Assembly (NCBI GenBank): GCA_002751075.1
Contig: NAOQ01000588.1
Location: 7,269 to 45,020, forward strand
Reading direction: 5' to 3'
Length of the DNA: 37,752 bases
DNA from: Ichthyophonus hoferi
Taxonomy: Eukaryota; Opisthokonta; Ichthyosporea; Ichthyophonida; Ichthyophonidae
Part shown: positions 22,725 through 37,752 of the stretch, one piece after another
How the letters are laid out: every line of letters begins with the position of its first letter
Position numbering within the stretch: position 1 is the stretch's first letter
The notes under the pieces: generated by a model
What the model was told of the DNA's origin: nothing
Database searches by the model: none
Seen by the model: the letters and a program-made list of their open reading frames with translations, nothing else
Translations under genes and position numbers: made by a program

Positions 22725-22767
22725 GTGCTTGTCGCCCGGCCCCCGCACACACATATGCGGGAAGCAC
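22725..22767 (+). other. GC-rich hairpin flanked by poly(A)-type signals
   Basis: Arms GTGCTT/AAGCAC and CCCGCA/TGCGGG can pair co-linearly, with an 8-base loop and an 11-base bulge on one side. AATAAA occurs just before (overlapping the first arm's flank) and just after it. Stands out in AT-rich surroundings. Confidence 0.55.
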
Positions 22768-23341
22768 AAATAAAGATGCCCCGATCATTCCTTTCGCCAT
22801 TCCCCTGATCCGCTCACACATAAGTGGTAGCTACGGTAAATACGAAGTCCTCGTAAGCATACATAAAAACACTGCACTTCATTATATAAAAATTTGTAAT
22901 ATACACATCGTTATGTTATGTCTAATTTACCACCGGCTCTCGTATACGATAATCAGTGTTCAAATCGCACACTTATTCAGAAGTCAAAAAACTACTTACT
23001 GACATTAGATAGCGATAATAGCTTTTATTTACATAGCGGCATAGCTCTACTTAATGATCGATCACATTGAGCAGTTTCTACATTTGCACCAAAGTGCATT
23101 AAAGTGTCTATCCCTTCTAAATTAGAACAAAGATAATTACTACAGTCAGATGCCCAGAGAATTGGTATATGGGCCTTTAATAGAACCTCTAGCACAACAA
23201 CTGAGTCTTAAAGACGAATCTGATCAAGCAGCTATCACTTACAATAGTAAAACAACAATAACCACTACGAGTTATACAATTGGAGATTCTGACAGATGTG
23301 TCCAAGTCAATAGAACTGACAGACATTCTGATAATTGCTTT

Positions 23342-23376
23342 ATTTTTGTTTTTTGTTTTTTGTTTTTTGTTTTTTT
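23342..23376. repeat. (TTTTTTG)n repeat
   Basis: About four to five units of a 7-base T-rich repeat. Confidence 0.8.
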
Positions 23377-23460
23377 AATATTTTCAAAACAATTTTTATC
23401 AGTGCCCGTTGTGTGACCAGCGTACGCCCTACATAGATCGTTCGTACAGCGCTCCATGTG

Positions 23461-23521
23461 TCATAATACCCCGATCAATGGTAAATTGATAGTTGCCGCT
23501 ATCAAGGACGGGGAATATGAT
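23461..23521. other. Imperfect fold-back sequence
   Basis: Inner arms TTGATAG (23486-23492) and CTATCAA (23499-23505) surround a 6-base loop. Outer arms CCCCG and CGGGG flank them at 23469-23473 and 23508-23513, with further partial pairing outside. Confidence 0.55.
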
Positions 23522-24277
23522 ACTAGCAGTATAAACCATAAGTGCAGATCATAATTAGAGCCAATGATAGATGTCGGCATATTCCATAGGTGAGATGATT
23601 AAAAGCCTATTACTACGATGTAATACTCGTTCTGTAGAATTGCAGGGTGTGGGAATGCAATTAAGATAACAATAACATTAGTCATAGCAGATAGCTTATA
23701 TATACATACGTCATTGACATGGATTAACTGCATAAGTGAATATATCATGCATATCAAATTCAGAATATGGAAATAATACGGCCATTGATTAATCTGAACA
23801 GATAACATTACAATACTTCGTTATGATTAGTGAGTAAGCCTAAACATAATATATTTTTAGTATTAGTAACTAACTACACAGCATGCATCAGCTGAGATAC
23901 ATTGATTGATTTATTATAGGTATGATCACATGATCATTGGCGGATATTTTTAACAACGTATTGGCCTATGTTTATTTTTTAATCACAGTTCGCAAAAAAT
24001 ATCCTTCCTAAAACACGTCTGATCATTCAAATAGAATGCAGGTGGTCACTACATACGAACATTAACCCATTACAAATACATAAAATAATCATAAAAATGA
24101 AACCAATCAGTATTGGAGTTCATTTTTTATCTATAAAATTAAGACTAATACGGTGAGTGGCATTAAACATTTCCCATCTAGCCAATCACATGGTATTATA
24201 GGGAAACATATCACATGATTGATCTAACCCAAGGTGGCTGCATCATACAATACGTACATACACCATAACATGTTAGC

Positions 24278-24283
24278 TTTATT
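24278..24283 (-). terminator. Poly(A) signal of V-ATPase subunit B
   Basis: AATAAA on the minus strand about 95 bases past the stop codon. It is the first good signal downstream. Confidence 0.65.
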
Positions 24284-24378
24284 TGTTGTTCAACATATAC
24301 AGAGAGACTGGTGCCAAGGACCAAGTGTGTCTGTTCATACACAAGGATAATGTAATATGATAGTCAACTAGACTGAGT

Positions 24379-30159
<5,781 letters not shown>

Positions 30160-30332
30160 TATTTAGATACTAGACAGTAGTAAGGAAAGATATACGTATA
30201 TAATATAATGTATGGAGTATTAGTTAGTTTACAACATATATAGCCTTACATTGAGTTTAGGTTTTAGTTTATCCTAATCCTGCCTGCCAATCATACGTTT
30301 AGCATTGCTCCTATATATGGATAATTTACTAC

Positions 30333-30630
30333 GGTTGAGCCAGCCCGATTCGGTTTGATCTTAATGGCCTCCGTCTTGTCTGATTTGATACAATTGTAAT
30401 AATTTAAAATAATAGGTAGATAAAGAGAATAAAGAATATATAACTACAGGTATATATATTTTTTAATAAATATGGAAAATATTTTAAAATTGTCAAATTT
30501 TGGCTAGGTTAAATTTTTTTGGAAAGTATAATGTAGCAACTCTTTTGCAAAACATATATTCTCTTTACAGGCCGAATCAATTTCATGAAGAATTGACCTT
30601 TTTTCGAACCGAACCAAGGCTGGTTTAAAC
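30333..30630. repeat. Possible small inverted-repeat element upstream of V-ATPase B
   Basis: Arms at 30333-30358 and 30603-30630 are inverted relatives: left arm contains GAGCCAGCC then TTCGGTTTGA, and the right arm reversed reads AAACCAGCC then TTCGGTTCGA. The roughly 300-base unit is AT-rich inside, with no coding frame. Size and arms fit a non-autonomous DNA element (MITE), but no target-site duplication is clear. It ends about 175 bases from the V-ATPase B start codon. Confidence 0.4.
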
Positions 30631-33600
30631 TTTTTTTCATTTTCACACTTTTTATTTCACCACTAAGTTAATAATGTTTTCATAGGTATATTTCTTAATG
30701 GAAGTCAGAAATTACCATAAATGACCATAACATTTCAACATGTATGGCCTGTTCAGATTAAAATACCAAACTAACTCTACGGTTATTAAGGGTGACTTGA
30801 TTTTTGTATTAAATATTTTTAACATAGGCTTTTTTCGGTTTTTATCTTGGTACAATAACTAATGTAGGTCAACGCCAGACTATATATAATATTATTCTAA
30901 ATAAGTTGTTCAAATCGCACTTTCCAGGTTGAGTTAAAAGGGTACGGAACAAACAGATTCATTATATAAAAAGTAAACTTTTACCCGAATGACTCCATTA
31001 CGAATACTTATCGATATCCTCAGTAGTTAATCGGCGATGAATACGATCTTAACGATTTTATTTGAAGAAAAATTGAAAACACCATAAAAATATGCGATGA
31101 AAATATGGAAAGTAAAATTAAAGTCAGCCAGAAGCAGTCATATTTTATTATAGCTTAAAAGGAATAAATATAGTATAGCGACAAGATAGAGAAAGGTTTA
31201 CCTTACTCATCAGTGCCCACCAACATTCCATAATAAGCTATATTATATTATCAAATCATAAACCAATCATGGGCCAGTAAATAGCGATCTACACAAGACA
31301 CTGGCACATTGCTTTAATCCATCGGGATGGCACAATCTATCAGTTGATATAAGAGAATCCCTTTCCAGTAAACAATAATTAATATGAATACTGCATTATT
31401 TATACTATTTGTTATTGTTATTGTTTCCATTACTATACCCAAGCCATTCCATCTCTCTGCAGTGTAAGCACACGTATTCATTACAAGCTAGTCACATCAA
31501 GTTCTTTTTTGAAGCCTACTGTTAACTACTTGTGGTAATATTGACTGGTACATTTATACATTATCAGCTGGTGAATCCTTACTACAGGCTGTGCATTTAT
31601 TAATACAATTATACTTTGTAATGCTAAGAATACATCTGTTAGATTAAAAGTGTTATGAATATCAAGGTTTAGTATTACATCCTGGTGACAGCATGGTGTA
31701 TCTATCTATCAACAGAGGATGTTGATACCAGTCTTGAAGAGGGAGTCTCTATAGATTAGTCTATCCCTCTTCAGTATTGTGGTAGTAATATAAGCTAGAA
31801 TCTTACTACTGAGCAGATTATTTTAGAAAGAAATACCAGTTCCAGATTTTCTGAGTAGCAATCCATTCTTAATGGCATGTATATCTATGTACAACTTGCA
31901 AGGGACAGGCCTAGACCAAACGTATCCAAGACCCTTGGTTTAGTCATCTTTGTCTAAAGATTTAAATTTAGGAACCTAAAAGTGTCTCCAATTAGTTTCC
32001 TCTCAACACTAGTCAAATATTAAAGTAAATAATGGAAAAGGCAAGCCTGTATGCTTTGTCAGATAACGTACCAAGGCTTTACAGTTCTCGAAATTTATTG
32101 TCTACAATATTGGAAATCATTTGAATCAAACTAATACTATGAGTATATTGTTTTTAGAAACAAGCTCCATCTTAATAAGATACCAAGGGATCATGTTCTC
32201 TGCAAGGGATACTTGTTTAGTAGGAAGATGGGGTCTGATGGGTAAGAACTATGTAATAGCTAGCAATATCTATTAGAATGTTATTTGGGATATTGAATGT
32301 ACAGAAAAGGAATATATGAGGGGCATTCAGCAAAGATAGTGTACCATACAGAATGAAGTTTTAAAATAAACTATGGCCCAAGCAATAACACCAATCCATC
32401 TCATGTGTTACCTAGTTCTAGCTAAACAAAGGTGGGTTTAGTTCTTAATGCTCTTGCACTAAGATTACTTGATACAGTTTTGGTGCTTATGATGGCTTTA
32501 ATGTCGTCATAAAGCCATATGATTTACTGGAAATCCATATATGGCTGCTCTGTGATATTTGCAATTTACCTTTCAGTCAGAATTAGTGCCAATGCTGTCA
32601 GACTCTGAGTTCACTGACATCTACTGATCTTTGAATACAGATGGGAGGCTGTTGCTGGCCAAAGATGTGTCAGAATTCTCACAATAGTCAAATACTCCAA
32701 CTCCATCTTGCCAGTTCTATTACTTGTAAGAGTCAGTTAGAAGCAGGTTTGGGTGGAATTCAGTTCAACCTCCAGCAGCAGGCAATACTTAGTGGAGTAT
32801 TTGACAGTCTCAGAGGCACTGACACGTTTGTACTCAACATCCATTTCTCATCTGTTTCTGAGGACCGGCACATATCAGATGATTTAGATACAGAATCTGA
32901 CAACCAGCACCAATTCCATCACTTTACAGCAGAACGTTAATTGTTAAATCTATGAGTACTATTCTATATCTTGCAATAACTTAACTAAAGTACCATATAT
33001 ATATTATACAATACAGCCCCATGCTATTTAACATTGCGACCACAAGTTCTTAGTTGATGTTTATGTAGTAGGATTCTAAAAACATAATTGTACAATAATT
33101 ACACTCCACAATCATTTATATAAATTACAGACTTTGTTTCCCTCATCCTAATCCTAATATCCTATATTTGGGAGTTTTATGTGAATTAAGTTACAAGGTT
33201 GTTAGGAAATAATAATATAGAAGTAATGGTAGGTTAAATAAGATCCAAATAGAATTGCCTTCATATTTTAAAAAGCAATTCACTGAAAAAAAGAAATTCC
33301 TTTATGAGTTAAGCAATAATTAATATTCTATAAATCTTAGTACAGTAATTTACCTCCAAATTTATTGAGCTCTTAAAACCAATATAGCATTATTATAATT
33401 TCTTCAATCCTATCCCTACTCTTACTTTAATGGTAGGGTTATTCAGAAACATGCTAGCCACTCTTATAACTGTGTTAATACAGGATACCTCACCTAACAG
33501 GAGATCCATACATTCAACCATTTTTAACTTGACAGCTTCAGTATCAGCAATGAAAACCAACACCTAGACTGGTTTCCCATCCACACTACTAGGTCTTATT

Positions 33601-35336
33601 AATACTCATCTCAACTGTCTGAATCATACATATACTCTATCACAATCCAGTCTGGTAGTCACAGGTGTAAATCATGATAGTAGTTTTATGAGTAAGTATA
33701 GCCAAAACACTCTAGATTTGATACCCACTAGTCATTGCAGGAGACATCATGAGTCAAGTCATTATCTAGAGGTTGGTTACTACAAGCATTATTTATTTTT
33801 TCAGTTTCTATATCTGTGTTGCTATCCTACTCAATGCCCCTAAAAGTTTTAGCCACAAAGTATACTCCAAAATATAATTTAGTAGATACAATCCCCAATC
33901 ATATCATATGATCCTATGTTGCCCAAGGTCCCTACGATTTCAGAGTGCCAAGAACACCTGGATCTACAACTTACTTAGTACCATAGTGTAGTATAAATAA
34001 TAGCTATTATGTACATATAACTATTATTATTACAGAATACGTCTTTGTGCATCCAAACAGATTAATAGGTTGGGATATTAATTTAATGACTTAGTAATAT
34101 TATTATCAGTTGAAATGTAATATAATTAGCAAACTAATACATGGATGATGGAAAAAGACCCGAATCAACCAGATATGGAGTATATAGCATATACCCCCAA
34201 TTTTTTTATTTTTAAAAAACATCATTTAAGATTGGACTGCATTAAGAGACATGCAGAATCTGATGTATTACACTTACAATAAAGCAATAAAACCCATAGC
34301 AGTGCATGGGTACATATGGTGGCAGTGCACCCATGAGATAGCCACTATATACAGGCATAAATTGTACAACCCTAGTTTAAAAATGAAGGCCTGAGTTAAA
34401 TAAAAGGAAGAGTGGAAGAAGACTGACCCTATGGGCCATACTATAGCATATATATGCGTTCACGTTAGTATGGATTATAGTCCTAGTACAGGAATGCCTT
34501 GCAGAGCAATAGGTCCAACCACACAGAGTGCAATTGCCAGAGACCAAGGGTGTGCTACTACGTCACATATAGTAACAGTCAGTAGTGTATAATACACTTG
34601 ATATTTTCATACATAATTATAAACATGCATTTGAAATGGGACACAAATGCATATATACAAATGCAAAACAAATACATACACATACATCCATCACACATAG
34701 TCAACCTGAACGTCCCATATAGTGACATATCTTTACAAATTTACCATTATATTCATTTAATATTTCTAATTATTTTAAAAAACATGTATATATATGCAGG
34801 CCTCTGTGGGCTCCTTAGCTGTCTGTATGTACAAGGTATATTACTACATACTATATGACTGAATCCAGGTCAATCAACGATAAAAATAAAAAACCAGATC
34901 AAAAAAGAAAATCAAAATCAAATAGCCAAACCTACTGCCTCTGATAGGGCAATAAGGAACCTAGGTAAAATAGTACGCAATCATGATTGGTGGGAAGTCA
35001 CCAGCTCAAATAAATCTGTGTTGCTCGCGTCATCATTTCTTCCCCCATACCCAATCCCTTCCTTCTATCTATCTTAGTGAACCAATTATCTTGCAGCAAG
35101 CAGCCTCTTCGTCGGGTCGTTAATGCATTTGTCACTGATTATAAACGAATATACATACACCAAACAAGTTTAAAACCGTATAGAAATGCTATGATATGAC
35201 GGTACAAACGAAACAGTTTTATGCATATACGCGCGTGTATGTGTTCGTGGTAACCTATACCTGGCCTACATAGCCTATACACACAGAGGTAGGCATATTT
35301 ACATGTATATGGACGTGTGTGCTCTGTTGTTTAACC
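30631..35336. other. Intergenic region, no firm gene
   Basis: About 4.7 kb between V-ATPase B and the MASTL-like gene. The part from about 31.4 to 34.4 kb looks less simple and a little less AT-rich than other spacers, and could be a decayed element or gene remnant. I found no reverse transcriptase, transposase or other domain in any frame. One 99-codon plus-strand frame (32641-32940) is listed separately. Confidence 0.4.
32641..32940 (+). CDS. Hypothetical 99-residue open frame, weak
   Basis: ATG-initiated, with codon use less AT-biased than the surroundings. It directly follows a sequence resembling a splice acceptor (gaatacag before the ATG). The product starts MGGCCWPKM, has a Gln-rich middle and an acidic Ser/Asp stretch near the C-terminus, and shows no domain I recognise. 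No partner exon was found. It may be a remnant or chance frame. Confidence 0.18.
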   Translation: MGGCCWPKMCQNSHNSQILQLHLASSITCKSQLEAGLGGIQFNLQQQAILSGVFDSLRGTDTFVLNIHFSSVSEDRHISDDLDTESDNQHQFHHFTAER

Positions 35337-37604
35337 CTAGCCTCCTTTCTCCTCGATGGTGGATGAGGTGGAGGCGAGGGGGTCGTCAGGGTAATAAAGG
35401 TTCCTATTAATGTCTACCTCTGTTTTAGGTAAGTATGTACTCTTACGCTGTTCCACTACCCTGGCCACTTGGTCATTGATGTTCTCTAGGTTGTGGGTTA
35501 CCTACCTCCATATGTGTTAGTGGGTATAAGGTAGAGAGAGATGGAGTGGTGTATGTGTGTGTGTGTATATATATGAATATGTACAGGTATAGGCGCATAC
35601 AAGGATCTAGTCAGAAGAAATGGGATAGGTTATAGTGTAGCGTGTTAGATAAATGCATAAAATGGCGGGTAAGGTATGTAGATAGGTAATAAGGTAAAAA
35701 AAAGGGTGCAGGTGCGTGGAGAAGGGAAAGCAAACAATTGGCTGGGAGAATAGGTGAATGTATGGGTGTAAGTGTGACAGTTACCACGTGGTCTGCATAT
35801 AACACCGTGCAACCAGTGCTCACCTTGTGGTCAAACTTGGCAAAGAGTGGATCCAAGTCTTTCTTCCCCAAAATAACGTCACCATTGGGCTGGTCCAGGT
35901 CGGCCACTGATTGGCTGGTGAGCCCATGACCATCTACACGGGCTGCGCGTGATACACGATCAATGATTAGTTGGAGTTAAATTATATAAGGGCACATAAC
36001 CGTTCAGCACATAGAGTGATTGCTATAGCCAATGGGTGAAGAGGCACGTCCTCCTGTAGCCTATTAGGTTAGAGGCACGTGTTGTAACCAACCACTAATT
36101 ATAAATATTATTCATAATGCCAACTTTCTATAGGATGCTCTTTTGAAGAGGATATTTCGTGTGAGCCAATCCATAATACCCATTGGCCACAGCAATCGGC
36201 GGAGAATGTATACCACCAATAGATGCTATCCATTTGATATCAAGAGAAACAAATAACCAATTAGATTGGCCATATTTCTCACGATAACTCAATCAGTACT
36301 TGCCAATCAATACATATTTTTAATGTTAATCTGACTTTATACAAATTTGTAGAGCTGAACTAAAACGCAAATTCTAGAGGAAGAGGGTAGAAATAAAGTA
36401 AAAGTAAAGGAACCGATTGGACAGGACAGGATACAGCAAGGGACTAAGTGGGAGGGAGGAAGAGAGGGAGAGGTACTTAGGAAATAGCCTGTGTCTTCTT
36501 GATTGGCGGGTTGGGGCGAGAAGGGCCCGCTCTTGGTAATTAGATTATCCCATTCTATATTGTGCTTGGCAAACAGCTTGTGTGCCTACGTAGAGAGAGA
36601 GAGACATCGAGAGAGAGAGGTAGAGTATATATGTTATATATCAGTGCTGAGGGTGGCGGAGGACTGTGAGGTAGGAAAGAAAGGTATATGAGGGGTACAC
36701 AGGTCCACTAGTACAAAGTAGAAGTTAGACAAGGGGGAAGAGGGTAGACGAGGGTATGAAGGCAACAAAGACACAGACACATAGCTACAGAGACAGGGAG
36801 GGGAGGAGACCCTCACAGATGCACCAGTCACCCCATTGCTATGATTTCCCTCCAATCAATTGTAACGCCCTTTATAGAGTCTGATATCGTTTAATCCACT
36901 AAAATTACACCATTATATTTTATCAAGGTACAAATGAATCCAAGTAAAGAAAGTTGCGTCCACCAATACAAGGAGGGCCACCATACAGAAATCTAGATGC
37001 TCCAAACAGGAAAAGATATAGACCAATAATGTGGTAGGATGCACCGTAAGGAATATGACAGGTACCCAATCACAATATAACCTAGCCCAGTCAACCAATC
37101 ATATCCCTGAAGCTCATCCTGCTTAACAATTTATGTGATGACATACAGTCTATAACCTTAAAATGAATAAACAGCCAGCCAATTAACCACTCACTTTTAT
37201 CTCCTGTACAGACAGGCGGCGTCTGGGATTGGACTCTAGTAGTTTGCCAATCAGATCTCTAGCTTCCTCGGACATATCCTCCGGGACATCAGGCCACGGA
37301 ATGTCTATATATAGCCATGTTACCTTATATGGTAAGTTTATGACATCATTCCGTTCATGGCCAGGCAACAATTACTGAATTTTAGTATAAATAGTAATAG
37401 TAATAGTAATAGTAATAGTAATAGTAGTAGTAATAATAATAGTAATAGTAATCCGCTTACTACTATTATAATATTCCCTACTAACCGTACTTTGGCTGAG
37501 AATATTCTGGAATATCTGTTCTTCCGTCTCGTCATTGAAGGGGGGGATTCCAGTCAGAAATTCAAAGAGACACACCCCCACGGCCCACCAATCAACTGCA
37601 GTAC
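35337..37604 (-). CDS. MASTL: Greatwall/MASTL-like serine/threonine kinase, C-terminal part
   Basis: 3' end of an AGC-family kinase gene; the N-lobe and earlier exons lie beyond the right edge. Exons: 37604-37491, 37304-37195, 36585-36477, 35942-35824, 35501-35337, with phases 2, 1, 0, 1 and 0 agreeing throughout. The first encodes [18 protein letters not shown] and [17 protein letters not shown], nearly the Greatwall C-lobe signature. The next gives [20 protein letters not shown] and the [10 protein letters not shown] segment. The third gives [14 protein letters not shown] and [15 protein letters not shown], matching the AGC C-terminal tail (human PFIPQPDDETDTSYF). The last two exons add about 93 residues not expected in vertebrate MASTL, ending in acidic, Ser-rich sequence. 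Greatwall phosphorylates ENSA/ARPP19 to hold PP2A-B55 off in mitosis. Greatwall is preferred over MAST1-4 because of [17 protein letters not shown]; no PDZ domain follows. Confidence 0.85.
35551..35574. repeat. (GT)n/(AT)n microsatellite
   Basis: Alternating GT then AT in the last intron of the MASTL-like gene. Confidence 0.75.
37391..37452. repeat. (AGTAAT)n microsatellite
   Basis: Hexamer AGTAAT repeated with small changes, in the 186-base intron between the first two visible MASTL-like exons. It takes up about a third of that intron. Confidence 0.85.
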
Positions 37605-37676
37605 CTGTCAACACCACATAACTGTTAGTATTATAGAGGGAGGTAAAAACAACCTTACAGCCCCACAAATGGGACA

Positions 37677-37680
<4 letters not shown>

Positions 37681-37716
<36 letters not shown>

Positions 37717-37752
37717 GTAATAGTAATAGTAATAATAATAATAATAATAATA
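37681..37752. repeat. (AAT)n/(AGTAAT)n microsatellite at window end
   Basis: Same sequence type as 37391-37452, in the intron upstream of the first visible MASTL-like exon. It continues past the window edge. Confidence 0.85.

Larger units (their letters stand above)
21286..24277. other. Intergenic region with hairpins and dispersed repeat, no gene seen
   Basis: AT-rich spacer between the NuiA-like gene and the 3' end of the V-ATPase B gene. It holds the second copy of the dispersed repeat (22320-22376), a less AT-rich patch at 22560-22780 with a strong hairpin, a T6G run (23342-23376) and a fold-back near 23461-23521. Two adjacent plus-strand frames (22269-22511 and 22501-22773) lack recognisable domains. 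Confidence 0.45.

Noticed and set aside
22269-22773. Two adjacent plus-strand frames with a TGGCGCC motif, considered as an old LTR-element fragment
   Set aside because: No reverse transcriptase, protease, integrase or paired LTR was seen. The motif alone is too short to support an element.
22955-22970. tRNA-like B-box string (GTTCAAATCGCAC), also at 30909
   Set aside because: No matching A-box or cloverleaf upstream, and the flanks of the two copies are unrelated.

Overview
This is an AT-rich eukaryotic window. Its genes are split by short GT-AG introns, plus one AT-AC intron. The gene content (cytosolic ribosomal protein eL27, V-ATPase subunit B, a Greatwall/MASTL-type kinase) and the compact intron-exon layout suggest an early-branching animal. 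A demosponge is my best guess, from overall look only, not from any search. Every gene I can support lies on the minus strand.

Layout by position: 77-7906, a predicted membrane protein with a very long Ser/Thr/Pro-rich tail, split by a 3.9-kb intron; 9518-9723 and 14839-15038, two diverged copies of one secreted-looking exon on either side of eL27; 12121-13473, eL27 in four exons, whose first intron has the hallmarks of a minor-spliceosome (U12) AT-AC intron; 15627-15817, an assembly gap with the same 99 bases on both sides; 20449-21285, an uninterrupted 278-residue frame whose C-terminal half resembles nuclease A inhibitor (NuiA)-like proteins; 24379-30159, V-ATPase subunit B, reconstructed as 14 exons and 498 residues; 35337-37604, the 3' end of a MASTL/Greatwall kinase gene that runs off the right edge.

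The genes do not form a pathway. eL27, V-ATPase B and MASTL are housekeeping genes of translation, organelle acidification and mitosis. The intergenic stretches are AT-rich and hold microsatellites, short tandem repeats, hairpins and small inverted or dispersed repeats. CCAAT/ATTGG pentamers are very dense in places, mostly in V-ATPase B introns. I found no tRNA, rRNA, CRISPR or intact mobile element.

Exon coordinates were set by hand from reading-frame continuity, splice-site dinucleotides and remembered family sequences. No alignment, transcript or database search was available.
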